From Blumeriella jaapii (Eukaryota > Ascomycota > Leotiomycetes > Helotiales > Drepanopezizaceae), in NCBI GenBank assembly GCA_009599575.1, contig VWND01000001.1, positions 124,001 through 188,000 on the forward strand: a stretch of DNA of 64,000 bases, given 5' to 3'. The position numbers and the translations under genes are program-made. Below the pieces are notes generated by a model, which was not told the DNA's origin, ran no database searches, and saw only the letters and a list, made by a program, of their open reading frames with translations. This document shows positions 20,722 to 32,564 of this stretch, in pieces (the first letter of the stretch is position 1; every line of letters begins with the position of its first letter).

Positions 20722-22150
20722 ATGGCGATTGATACTCCCGTCGTTGCATTGACACTGACGGGAAGTCTGCTGTCAGTGCTGGGAACGCTATTCATTCTGA
20801 TCTGCTACGCCATTCTGCCGCAGAAGAGACATGTTCGCCACGCACTGATTATCAACCTGACGATTGCGGGTGAGTTTCTCCCTTCTTCCTTTCCACGGCG
20901 TCGACGAAACTCCTGGAGAGCGACGCGGCTAAGGGAATGCAGATTTCATCAATGCGGCGAATAATAGTACTTCGGGCCTGTGGGTGGTCATCGAGAACGA
21001 GGAGTTGCATGCGGGCACCGGTTGCACGATCAATGGGTTCTTGGGACAGCTTTCTATACAAGTGAGTGGGCGCGAGATTCGTGTACTGGCGAACAGGCGA
21101 GTGAGAGAAAAGAGAGCTGATATCGAATAGGCAGTCGACTTTACTATCCTCATCATTACGATAGTGACGATGTGGATCGTGACGTCCTCTCACTCGACTC
21201 GGGAGCTTTCCGTCGGACACATTCTAGTGTGTTGTTTTGTCCCATGGGCTATACCTTGTATCACCAGTAAGCAACTTTGCTTCCCCATATATCGGACTGG
21301 AACTGTGACTGACACTTTCGAAGGTGGTATTGGGCTCTTTTTGGGAAAATATGGGCCTGCTTCAAGTAACTGGTGTTGGATACAACCGAAGCCAGTTCAT
21401 CTCCGCTATGTCCTCACGCACGGCTGGAGGTTTGCGATCATAGTCGCCGTTCTCACAATGTGTGTGTACATTCAGATTTACATCCGGCGACACACGAGAA
21501 TGATGGACCATGCGGTGAAATCGGAGGAGGTTCAAGGGTGGAAGGAAGCGACGAGGGCAAACCTGAAAGAGAAGTTTGAGAACAGCGATATCGAGATGCA
21601 AAACAATGCGTCCCATGTCACATCACCAGCTCCCAGCGGGCCTTCAAAATTGACATACGAGACGGGCGCCCCGGTGTCCACGAACCCCAAAGCGCAAACA
21701 CGCAGGCTGGAGCGCATCCGCAGCACTCTATACAAGAGCGACATCGACCCGCAGGAAGAAGCGATGGTGCGCACACAGGCGAAGAACCAACAGCTGACGA
21801 TCCAGCGTGCTATGCTGCTGCACGCCTACCCCATCTTCTACATCATCCTATGGATCCCGGGCCTAGCGATGCGAGTTACGCAGGCCACGGGCGGGACGTC
21901 AAGGGTACTGGAGTACATGCAGTCCTCGACGCAGTTTATTGGCTTTGCGAACGCGTTGACGTTTGGCTGGAACGAGAAGATTGGGACACAAATGAAAGCG
22001 AAGTTCAGAGCAAAGCTTGGGGATCCAGAGCATGGGACAAAGTTGAAGGACAAGTTCAGAGGATGGTTTGGGGACTCGAATCATGGGATACAGTTGAAAG
22101 AGTCTATCCAAAGAAAGTTTGCTAATTCAAATCCGAATCAACGGACTTAA
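20722..22150 (+). CDS. cAMP-receptor-like G protein-coupled receptor
   Basis: Four exons, 20722-20869, 20943-21061, 21131-21266 and 21324-22150, about 409 residues. All introns are GT-AG; the third (57 bp, with branch-like TGACTGAC) does not shift the frame. The spliced protein starts with two hydrophobic helices (VVALTLTGSLLSVLGTLFIL and the RHALIINLTIAGDFINAANN stretch). It then has a Cys-bearing loop, a helix AVDFTILIITIVTMWIV, a helix with VPWAIPC, the extracellular NWCWI motif typical of Dicty_CAR/GprC-like receptors, a helix of TM5 type ending in IYIRR, a long basic loop, and helices 6-7 after RAMLLHAYPIFYIILWIPG. It should sit in the plasma membrane and couple to G alpha in nutrient or cAMP signalling (family knowledge). 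The C-terminal tail carries about three tandem copies of a 17-residue unit. Confidence 0.85.
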
Positions 22151-23048
22151 TGTAGAAATCAAATGAAACAAATCACCCCCACAAGAACCAGACCAGATGA
22201 TGCTTTCGGTGATGAACGTTACACCCACATCCGTGTACCTCGTCCCCTTGGGCAAGATATTTCCCCTAGCATCCTATGGCTCGGTAAGACCAGTATTTAG
22301 AAACGGTATAAGGTTGGATCAAGGCTCCGCCTCCCTGCGTCTTTGCAAGATCTACAAGAAGCGAAGCAGAAAGAGTAAACGCTCGGAACTGACCCAAGGA
22401 GAAAGAAACCTGATAGGAAAAAGACCCTCATTTTTGCTTTTGGCAGGCCAACTGGGTTAAGAAGCCTTGAAAAGCCGGCAGTCTTATATAAGATTCCTCT
22501 CAACGCCCAGACCGACGCGATACGAGAGCTGAAAGCCAATCGGCGAGCTTTGCACAGGGACGTAAATAGAAACAGAAGCTAGTACTGTAAACCCATTCAA
22601 AACGGCAAAAACATGGAAGAACAATTGAAATATAACAATCCCGAGATAACGGCGCTTTGAAGAGGTGCCAATGTTAAATTCGGGGGCTGGTGATAGCGAT
22701 TCGTATACATGAACGGTGTGAATATGCGTGTGGGGCAGAATAGGATTTCCCATGCGAGCGTCCTGAATTGATAGCGTATGTTAGCAGATGCCCCAAACCG
22801 AGTACCATTACTCCACCAAATCCAATTGTTGCCGATGTTAGTCATCTTCCCCTTCAAATACACAACCCACAATGTTTAGAGCCAGGCAAATCTCGAGTGA
22901 GAGCATGGTTGATGCATTACTTTCAGGAGCTATGCACAAATTTTTTCCGGCGGCTTCTGCAAAGCGTGTATCTGACACTCATTTGCGCGGAATGCAGCCA
23001 AACAAACCCCATGCCCATGTCAGCCCCCCCCTCCCCGAGAAATTGCGC
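22151..23048. other. Convergent intergenic region between the GPCR and RPS11
   Basis: Two 3' ends face each other here. No extra gene is recognised; open frames at 22297-22539 and 22597-22872 (minus) look spurious. Confidence 0.45.
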
Positions 23049-23836
23049 CTAGAACTTGTTGAACTGCTTAACAGCCTTGCCAGTTCGGGGAAGAACACGG
23101 AGAACATTGAATCGGACCTGTGGGATTCCGTGTGAGCACATCTGGCCGCAAGAGTTTCCCCATAATTCCCATAGATGTCTGAACACATAGGAGCATTGTG
23201 TTTGGATCGGAGAACGCGTGATTTTCGAATACGTACAGTCTTGCTCAGAGGTCTGCATTGTCCAACGGTGACCTGGTCTCCATCCTCAACACGGAAAGCT
23301 GGCGAGACGTGCGCAGCCAGGTTCTTGTGTCTCTTCTCGTAACGGGCGTATTTGGGAATGAAGTGGAGGTATTCTCGGCGGATGATGAGAGTTCGGTGCA
23401 TCTTGGTGGAGACGACGGTCCCAGTCAGGATCCGGCCACGGATAGAAACGAGACCGGTGAAAGGGCACTTCTTGTCTGTTGTGGGAAGATCAGCATTTGC
23501 TTTCTCGATGTCGCCAATTTTTGCGCGCGTGCTCCTTGCCCCCTCATCCGCGGCCCGCTTGGAAATCACCATTCAATGGTCTGCGTGTGTCCCCTCGAGG
23601 TCCACACATGCGTCGCAAGCCTCCCAGTTCTCCGCGCAGCACCGAATATCTCACGTACCGATGTAGCTTCCTTCAATGGCGGTCTTGGGTGTGCGGAAAC
23701 CCAGTCCGACGTCCTTGTACCATCTTCGTCCTCCCTTGCCGACGGCGGTGGACTTCGACTTGGACTTCGAGTTCAAGAAGATGTGGGGTTGCTTCTGGAA
23801 AGCGCGCTCGCTCTGGACGGTCAATTCGGTGGCCAT
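23049..23836 (-). CDS. RPS11: 40S ribosomal protein S11 (uS17)
   Basis: Three exons on the minus strand: 23836-23659, 23475-23237 and 23117-23049, giving 161 residues, the usual eukaryotic uS17 length. Exon 1 encodes [20 protein letters not shown] and [20 protein letters not shown]. Exon 2 begins in [19 protein letters not shown] and includes the conserved [14 protein letters not shown], the ARYEKRHKN stretch and [16 protein letters not shown]. Exon 3 gives [19 protein letters not shown]. Both donors are GTACGT; the acceptors are CAACAG and CCACAG. The protein binds 18S rRNA in the small ribosomal subunit and is assembled in the nucleolus. The gene is divergent from Spc105 with 338 bp between start codons. 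Splice phases close exactly, which supports the model. Confidence 0.95.
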
Positions 23837-24174
23837 GGTTGCGGTTGGGTCGTGAAGTCGAGGTGTCGAAGTCGAAGAAGGCCGTGAAGTCGCGGGCAAA
23901 GTTTGGACCTGAGATTTCCTCGCTTGCAATGTGGGACACGTGACTGCGATGGCAGCTTAGCGCCTTCTCCGTCTTGGCGCGGGCCGGTCAAATTGATGCC
24001 TGACTTCAAGTCTGTTGCTGCCTGGCGCAACGCGCTGTTTGTTTACGCGCTGACTTGTGAGGCCCAGCAACAGGATCCGCCTTCTCGATCACGACTTTAC
24101 ACTTCTCACGATTGCATGAACGGCTGAACATCCACATCCATCCCGCGTTCTCGAGCGGTGGCTCTCTATCAATC
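23837..24174. promoter_or_regulatory. Shared divergent promoter of RPS11 and SPC105
   Basis: The start codons of two oppositely transcribed genes are 338 bp apart, so both promoters must overlap here. I see no clear TATA box. Confidence 0.6.
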
Positions 24175-27100
24175 ATGGCTTCTCGCGACGAAGTCACGCT
24201 GCCGGCGACTCGGCTCAAGTCGAGAAAGTCCTTGGCCCACGTCCCGGCGTCGCAAAGGATAGACCAGGAGAACATGACGGCGGATCTGGGCGCTTTGGCG
24301 GGCGCAAAGAAAGCGGTGCCGATCGAGAAGCCGTCGAGGAAGTCGCGCAGCAAAAGCATTGGACCGGGAGGCCTAGATGCCCTCAAGGATAGCACTGGGA
24401 ACAAGCGCAAAGTACGGGACCCCAAGATCACCAGCAGCGGTACAATGGCTAACATGTTCAAAGTCCCTAGCTACTGTTCCACATCCTCCTCCGAGATCTA
24501 TCTTGAAGCCGACAATGCCGCCACTCAGGGAGATCCCGGCGCATATCTCGACGCGCAAAGGAAGTCCGAAGAAAGCAACTCCGCCATCGGCGCAAAAGAC
24601 CGAGAACCTGATCGACTTTGAGCTTGCTACGCCCGGCCTCGCGATTTCCGGCTCCGAGAAACTTGCGAATCCTTTCGAAGTCGCTGGAAGCCCGGCTGTC
24701 AATGAGACCCGAGTTACCCTTCGGACAGAGGAAGAGCAACAGGCTGCGGCACGAGAGCGCGAAGAAAGAGAGAGGAAAGAGTTGGAGAAGGAGATTATAT
24801 CACGTAGAGATGCGCGGCGCAAATCTCTCGCTAATCGACGAGTCTCGTTTGCGCCGGAAGCCACGCTTCATACGTGGGATGTGGTCGTGGAATACCAGGA
24901 TTCTACAACCTCGTCCAATTCCACAAACTCAACTCGGCGCGCATCGTCAGTGTCTAATGGAACCGCCGCGTCGCCTCATACTCAGAACTCCGGACTTTCC
25001 AGCTCCGATCCCGCTGAGGCACCGTCTACTCCACCAGAAAAGGTCGAGGAGGCGACTGATACGGCCAGTCCTGCCCATCAGAGAGACCTGCATCAGAAAA
25101 AACGACGACGAAGCTCGGGAATTCCCCCCATGAACTTCAATAATCCCGATGACGAAGGATTCTCCTCTAGTCCAATGAGTGGTAGCTCAAATGGCGATGC
25201 TGACGAGATCATCGATGACGGCTCAATCAGCGATTCCGCTGACGAGGATGGAACCATGATGAGTCTGGACGGAGGCGAGACGACCAACATGTCGATGGCA
25301 TCTATAGGCTCCGGTGACAGCACCGGAACAACACGTCTAGACGAAGCTTTGAAGGAGGCTGCTCGTCAAGCGGGAACTCAAGGAATCGAGTTCGATGAGC
25401 ACGGTGGTCACGAGCCTGCTGGAGAGGAGGAGGGGGTTGCGGAGGAGGAGGAAGTGGTAGCATCTTTTGCGCCTTGGTCGACGAAAGCTCCAGTGCAGAA
25501 TCTCAATCCCCAGAAGGATCAAGAAAACATTAACCCATTTTCACCAGCCTTCAAGATAGGAGCTGAACGGTCTGATGCGGAGGACATGACGATGGACATC
25601 ACTATGGACATGACACGACCAATGGGCCGCATCATGACTGGTTCACAACCAGTGTCTCAATTACAAGCACAGGAAGATGAGAATGAGATGTCTATGGACG
25701 TGACCCGGGCATTTGGTAATATCTTGCCTAATGCTGTACCAAAGGCTGCCGCCTCCAGACGAAAGTCTATGCCTACAGATCGCCGTCGGAGTACTCGGCG
25801 AAGATCCGCACTCGAAGAAACATCTATGGGAGACGAAACTATGGAGTTCACGATGGCTATGGGGGGCATTCAGCCAAGTCAGGATGAAGCTGAATCCTCT
25901 GGCGATGAGGATATGACAATGGAATTTACATCTGCTGTAGGTGGGGTCCTGTCACAGTTCAATTCCACTATCAAATCCGGCAGAAGAGCGTCCATGGCAT
26001 CGAATCATATGATCCAGGACAAGTCAAGCCGACGAAGCCTTGACAGTACATCCGAGGACGAAACCATGGACATGACTGTCGCTATGGGTGGAATCGTGCC
26101 TTCTATCCTGGAGCCCAATTTGGAGCAAGATGCTACCGTGGGCATGGAGATTACCACCGCTCTTGGGGGTATTCTGCCTCCGCGGAGAAGCACAGGAAGT
26201 CGATCACAGGCCAAGAAGGTTATGGAAATGGAGGCAGATCTTGGCAGCTCCCCATTCCGAGCAGAAGTGCCGCCGATTTCCCCACCCAAAATGCCTGCTC
26301 CAAGTCACACAGTGGCATCGGAGACTGGCAGTCCCAGCCTAGCAGGTTTCAGAGGAAAAGGGGCCCGCCGCAGCGCAGAAACTCGACAATCAATCACTCC
26401 AAGGTCAAAGTCAAGGCTCAGCAATGGTGGTACACCCATTAAGAAGCCGGCGACTCCATCAAAACAGATCACCCCTCTGCCTGCTCGTGCCAATACTCCC
26501 AGCAAGACGCCTCCCTCCAAAAATGTTGTTATGCGAACAGCATCGCCCAAAAAGCTCTTCAAGGACGAAATTAAGGATGCCGCTTCGAATACTCAATCAG
26601 TAAAAGGAAAGAAGCTAGCTACCCCTAGCAAGCTCTTTCAGGTAGACAATGCTACTGGGACAGCGACTCCACATGTCGTTCTTACTCCACAACCCAGAAG
26701 ATCTTCTGGTATCGGTCTGGATAGGACTGGGCTAGGGTCACCACGAGTCGCGGCAATACTTGACCGCCGTGGCTCAATAGGGGATCAAGCACGGTCATTT
26801 GTACCCAGCAAACTTGTGGAAGCACCGCCAGCTGTCCGTTTTGAGGATCCTCGGGTGATAGAGGCAGAACTTGACAAAGAACGCCAAGAAGAAAGCGAGC
26901 GCGAAAATGGTCGCAAAATCTTGGAACGGGAGGCTGATCAAGGAGAAGAGAAAGATGTGACACTGAACCTCAAAGAGCTGATTCAGAGCTTGACCCCGAA
27001 GAAGAAGAATCCTCTCAGGGGCCGCAAGAGCCTGCACGTTGGTGCTGCCAAAGGTGTTCTTGGGAAACGTCCTGTTGAGTTAGATAATGAGGAGGAAGAG

Positions 27101-29015
27101 GAAGAGGACAACGGGGGTGTCAAACGTCTAAAGGGTCACCAGGGAAGCCCAGTCAAGAGTGTCAAGCTTCAAGCGCCTCCGACCAAATCCGAGACCACAA
27201 CCGGACGGGTAACACGTGCTTCTCGCAAAAGCACCGAGTTGGCTACTCCTACAACGGCATCCCCAGAAAAGGTCACGGCAACCACGCCTCGCCACCAAGG
27301 CCGATTCAAAGATGCAGAAGCAGAACCATCCTCCCAGGGGGTTGGCCCACTTGTCGAAAAGCCAGCCTTGGAAGACTCCGAAGTGGACGGGGAAAGTTTC
27401 GGCGACGACCGGATTCAACTCCAGGACTTCTTGAACATGACTAGCATTCGATTTATGGAGTTGACGACCACGAAGCGAAGACATACTATCGCGCCCAGAT
27501 CCTCGACAAGAGCCGCTGGCGAGGACAGGCACATCTCTCTTGAAGATTGCGTTGCCGCTGGTGCAGCGACCATTCCGATGCTGGAATTATTTCAACATGT
27601 AAGTCGAGAGTCCTTAGAAGATGGTATGATGCTGATATCCTCTAGGCTTGCCAAGAACTAAAGAGATATATCTCCGAAGGGCGCAAAACTGTTCGGGAGA
27701 TCGAGACGGAAACTTTTGAGGAAAACCCACCTTTGTTCCAGGAATACATTTCCGCCACACCAGACGTGAAGGTCGTGATGGACAACCAGCTCAAGAACGT
27801 CAAGACTCACGCACGACTTTTGAGCAAGGGTATGTGGTATGACTGGCGTATGACTCTTCTTGGGACGTTGAAGGAGGGTCTATTCAAATCAGCTGAAGGC
27901 ATGATTGAAGATGAGGAGATCCTTGATCACCAGCAAGAGCTACTTGACGCAGTGCTACCAGAGCTGGTTCGACGAGCCGGAGAGCTCCAGCGTGAAGAGG
28001 CTGACTTGCAAACCGCTGCAGAGGAGATTGCCAACTGCGATCAGGAAGAGCTCAGCGAGGCTCGCCAGAAGTTGATCGCTGTCGATGCGGATGTCGAGGC
28101 CAAGAAGCAGTTGATAACCGATCTGCGCAGACAATTAGAAGGCACGGAGGCTGAGATTGCAGCTGGCATGGAGCGCAAGCAGGTGTGTCTGGAAGAGATC
28201 CGCGAGGCCGAAAAGATCCGGGAAGAGTGCCGCGGCTGGACATCGAGCGAGATTGGTACATTGAAAGGTAAACATCTCTCTCTCCTCGCTGGCCGCTCTG
28301 CTAATCCATCGCAGACAAGGTCGATGCCATGGAAAAGGAACATGGCTGGACCATCACAGGTGTCTCGGGCACTACTACATCCATGACTTACCGAAAGGAT
28401 ATTGAACTTGTCTTCGACGCGTCCACATTCCTCTCGGGTAAGGCTGCCAGCCCTGCGAAACAGCCAGCCAACTCTCGCATAGATCTATGGTACATTGGCG
28501 CCAACCGCGAGATCCACCCTCTCCCCCTGACAACGGAGAAGGACTTCTTCCTCCAGAGCATCCGCGACCACATCCGCGGCCTGCCCCAGCGCCAGACGAA
28601 GATCCAAGACCTCCTTAGCGCTGTCAGCATCTCCTGGAACAAAGCCTTCAGGGTCGTAGACGACATCCGTCTCCTCGCCATCAGCTGCCCGACCGAGGTC
28701 AGCAAGACGTCCGACGACTCCATCGTCGTCAAGTCCTCGCTGCTGATCAGTCCTTTGACGACGAGGGTCGAAATCACGTTCCAGCTTACGAGTCGCTCAG
28801 GCGAGAGGGGTATCGATGTTGAGGTCGAGCCACGCGCGCGCGTCGTGTACGGAGAACGCTTCAACGAGCAGCGGATGGGCGAGTTCTTGCTCGCACGCTG
28901 CGGGGCCGGGGTGCAGGAGAAGGGGAGCGTGGTAGAGAAGGAGATGGAGAAGGAGAGCTGGGGCTCGGCTGTAGCTGAGCTAGGAGAGAAGTTGCTGGCG
29001 AGAGGTCGCAAGTAG
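24175..29015 (+). CDS. SPC105: Kinetochore scaffold Spc105/Spc7/KNL1
   Basis: Four exons, 24175-24411, 24464-27598, 27646-28267 and 28315-29015, 1,564 residues, all GT-AG with closing phases. The N terminus carries both PP1-docking motifs of KNL1: SILK (residues about 91-94) and RVSF (about 204). A run of MELT-type phosphodegenerate repeats follows at about 450-650 (MDITMDMT, MDVTRAFGNIL, MEFTMAMGGI, MEFTSAVGGVL, MDMTVAMGGIV, MEITTALGGIL), which when phosphorylated by Mps1 bind Bub3-Bub1. From about 1,050 the third exon begins a conserved Spc7 domain, followed by a coiled coil (about 1,130-1,280, DEEILDHQQELLDA onward). The C-terminal RWD-type region binds the Mis12/Mtw1 complex. It acts at the outer kinetochore in chromosome attachment and spindle checkpoint signalling. 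Length and order match filamentous-fungal Spc7. Confidence 0.93.
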
Positions 29016-29990
29016 TGTGTGTGTGTCTGTGGGAAAGAAGGCAGGACTTTCTTGACTGAGCGAGCTCAAGTGCACGATTGATGAAGTTTGACGATGACGG
29101 GGTGTTTTGGAGCAGGATGGATGGATTCATGTCTTGTTGTTCATCCTGATATTTTAGGGAGTGCAGAGAAAAGGGAATACGAAATTCATGACCCGCCTTG
29201 GTTGTCTATGGCTTTGTCAGGTCTATCTTTGTGATTATGTCTACGTTTTTGTGGATGCTTGCTTGCTAGCTTGTCTGTTCGGGCTTTTCTTGAAATTTTT
29301 GGAGGTACGTTTTGAAGCATAGAGCCTTCATTTCTTAGACTCTCGCCACACATATGCCGGAGTCCTGATCGTGTAAGCTGTGGCTGTACCGAATGAGGAT
29401 GGAAGAGAGAGTAGGCAGGTGTAAGTAGGAAATCACAGAGTATTGTTTCAAGTCGAGACGCGAGGTTTATCTTTCGGGGGAGGGGGCGGGATCCTGGTGA
29501 TGGCTTGCTTGGCTTTGTATGCTACCTATGCTTGAAAATCGGCATACCGGTATACTAGATACCAGGTATGATATGGAAGAGGTTCCGATCGAAAGGTGTG
29601 ATCTGGGATAGACTCCATGTACTAGAATATCCCATGTTACAAGAGCAATCATGCGAAGAGTAATATTGACTAACTGACTGACTACTTGACGTCCAAGCGG
29701 ATTGTTACCTATATCAGCCGCGATAAAACCTCTCGGCCTGGCTAGTAGGCACAATGACGTGTCAAGGGAAAGCTCAAAAAGTGTATGTCTCTGTATATGT
29801 AATGGGCTGCAAAAAGTCCTCGCACCCCCCCCCCCTTGGCAGTCTAGAGTAGAACTTATTCGATCTAGCATTAGAAACCTAGCAGCTTTGGAAAATAAAC
29901 AAAAGTTCGAATGTATCATTTACGATACAATAACAGATTTTGTATACCATCCTCCAGCTTTGATTACTGCTTTCACGCGAAATTATATCA
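29016..29990. other. Intergenic region after SPC105
   Basis: No gene is recognised. A short (GT)n run follows the stop codon. A C run sits at about 29826-29835, and AT-rich sequence leads into the LINE end on the right. Confidence 0.5.
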
Positions 29991-30320
29991 TAGTAGTAGT
30001 AGTAGTAGTAGTATTGATTAACGTCTAGCGGAGTGCAGCCGAGAGGCTGCCATCCTAGGACCTCCTAGGGGGTACGGAGACGTGCTAAGCTAAGGAATTA
30101 AATACAAAGTACGACCCCGAAAGCAATTCGTGTTGGTACAGCCACTGCTGCTGTCGACTACGCCCTTCGCCGCCTTTTGCGATGGTCCGTCAGTGAGAAG
30201 TATGAGCGTAAAGCTCAGAGAAAAGCCCAAGGAGTGTGCATACGGCACCGATCAAAAGTATGATCTGTCGGTTGCGTGGATACGCACAGTGGTATGGCCA
30301 GTAGGCCGGCCTCGGGGAGG
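29991..30320 (-). mobile_element. 5'-truncated LINE 3' end (copy C)
   Basis: A (TAG)n run at about 29991-30012 followed by ATTGATTAACGTCTAGCGGA and about 290 bp closely matching the 3' ends of copies A and B. It is the least mutated of the three: it keeps CpA, TpG and CC dinucleotides that have changed in copy B. The right boundary is uncertain (somewhere after the GGCCAGTAGGCC at 30296-30307) and I found no target-site duplication. Confidence 0.75.
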
Positions 30321-30659
30321 AGGTCGGCAGGAAGGGCTCACTCGGGCCCAGCTGGGTTGGCCTCGCGATTCGTATGTATGTAGGTAGGTATGTATATATG
30401 GGAAGTGAGGCAGGCCATGTTGCGCCACGCTGATACAGGACCAAGAAACCCAGGAAGCAGAACAGCGCACACCACTTCAACGCTTGCGAGCATTGTAGCA
30501 ACGACAAGCACTCTACATCCGAACGCAGCAGTCCAAGGCCTAGCCCTCTCTCTATATACCAGTCCTCGATCTACCGACTGAAGTACGTCCGTCCCATCCC
30601 ATCCCCCACCCACATCCACATTCCAACACACAGGCAGCGTCATCCTCTCTCTCGCCTCT
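30321..30659. other. 3' flank of the sedolisin gene
   Basis: Contains a (GTAT/GTAG)-type simple repeat near 30373-30399 and a CCCATCC-rich stretch near 30590-30620. No gene seen. Confidence 0.45.
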
Positions 30660-32564
30660 CTACAGACTCAAAACCAGCTGCCTCAACCGCTCGAAATCCG
30701 GCGTCCCCATCCCCGTTACCGGATCCCACCCCTCCGTCGCGTTCCAGCTCGCCCACGGCACGATGCCACCCCCGGGAACCGGCTGCCTCGTCAGATAGCT
30801 GAAGCCATTACACCCTGTCGAGCCACCACCCACGATGTCGTTCAGGGCCGTGGAGCCGTTGGCGTACAGCAGCGGGTTGACGAAGCCGAGCGCGGGCTTG
30901 CCAGCACGGAAGCGCGCGTCGTTCAGCAGGCCAATGATGGCCGCCACCACAGGCGCCGCGGCCGAGGTGCCCCCCGTCTTGATGACGGCGCCGTAAGCCA
31001 CGAGGGCGTAGTCGGGCGGCTGGCTGTGAGCCGCGATGTCGGGGAAGCCGCGGCCTCGGAAGTCGGTGTAGGACTCGTAGTACTGCTTCGTCGCCGGGCT
31101 GATGTGGTGTGCGAGGTAGTTCTGCACCGCGGTGGCCTGGTAGACGGGCTGCGTGAAGTAGTTGGAGAAGCCGCCGGCGCTGCCCTGCCAGGCGATGCTG
31201 GGATCGAGGTCCTGCGTGCCGCCGACAGCGAGGACGTATGGGCACGAGGCTGGGAAGGTGGGCGTGAACTGCGTCGTGTTCAGGCCGTCGTTGGACTTGC
31301 AGGGGGCGCCGATGCCGGTGTCGCCGGAGATATGAAGCACGGTGATGCCACGCAGGCCGAGCATGCCGATCATGTTGCAGACGCGGACTGCGTAGGCTTT
31401 GGGCACGGTCTGCTCGTCGTCGGCGTAGGAGTTGGAAATGACTTGGGGAAGGGCCGAGTTGGGCTGAGAGAGCAGGTACTGATAGTACGGGAGGAAGGGC
31501 TCGTTGGAGCTCACACCTGGTCCCTGGACTAGGTTGGGGACGAAGGGCGGAGAGCCGCCGGTGATGAACTCGACGACGGGGAGAGGGTGGCTGACGCCGA
31601 CGATGTTCTGTACGTCGATGGCCCCCTCGCTTGAAAGCGAGGTTGCGGGATCCTGGTTGTTGGTTGCACCGTTGATGAGAACGGTGGAGAAGTTCTGCCT
31701 GGGGATGTTGTACAAATCTTGGTACTGGAACAGGTCAGAGTACAGGGCAGACTCGTTGAGGAAACTCCCGAATCCAATCCGACTGCCGGAATTGGCATCG
31801 GGAGTATAGCCCGCGACGTTGTACAGCTGCTTGAGACAGGAGGGCGTGATGGCATCCTGGCAGGATGCATCGACGGTAACGTCAGGAGCAGTAGCTCTAC
31901 TACTCACTTGCGAAGAGCCGGCTGTTGGAGCGTTCGCACGCGTCTGGCCAAAGTACGTGGTGGGCGAAACCAGGTCGATGTGGGCAAGCAGATTGTCCGG
32001 AACAGAGTACTCGGTGGTTCGCAAGATGGCGACCCCGTTGCTCTGATAACTGGCGAACGTGGTGTTGAGCAGGGAGTTCGCGGTCCCGACGGTTGTAGAG
32101 AAAGAGAGCCCTGGTGGAGCGAGTCAGCATTGCACACGATTCCGAAGAAGACCATCATGACAAGCTCTCATCACCGTGAAAGATGAAATGGAGAGCGAAG
32201 CCTCAGACATCTTCCATTACTCACAGTGCCCATCGCTGTGTACATCACCGACCCCTCCCTGCTCCAACCACGACTGCACCGCATCAAACGCCGCAGCACT
32301 CGGTGCAAAGCTCGCGTTCAGCTCCTCCACATCGAGATGCTGTCCATACTTGGCGTTCCCCGGCATCGAAACCGCCATCAGCATCGACTCCAGCTGCTCG
32401 ATGTTTTGCTGGACAAGACCAATCTGCAGGGAAATCGGCGTCTCATCTGGGACAGCGCTCTGCGACCATCCTGCCGGCACGGCAGAGAGCCGGTCGAGCA
32501 CCGCAGCCAGTGTCGTGGGCGAGACCAACGCCGCCGTCAGTAGGAAGGCGGCTCTGGGAACCAT
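30660..32564 (-). CDS. Secreted sedolisin (S53) tripeptidyl-peptidase-like protease
   Basis: Two exons on the minus strand, 32564-32225 and 32110-30660, 596 residues; the intron has donor GTGAGT. The start at 32564 gives a signal peptide, MVPRAAFLLTAALVSPTTLA; the frame opens further upstream but without a secretory signal. The activation prodomain (ISLQIGLVQQNIEQLESML, YGQHL) crosses the intron at HWLSFSTTV. Catalytic features of family S53 follow: SSEGAIDVQ (Glu and Asp of the Ser-Glu-Asp triad), the SNSYADDEQTVP stretch, SGDTGIGAPC (oxyanion region), CPYVLAVGGTQ, and the nucleophile in GGTSAAAPVVAAII. The C-terminal GWDPVTGMGTPDF is the calcium-site region. It should be an acid-active extracellular peptidase releasing tripeptides for nutrition or host protein digestion. 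Confidence 0.93.

Noticed and set aside
23258..23887. 209-residue plus-strand open frame
   Set aside because: Antisense to RPS11 exons and introns.
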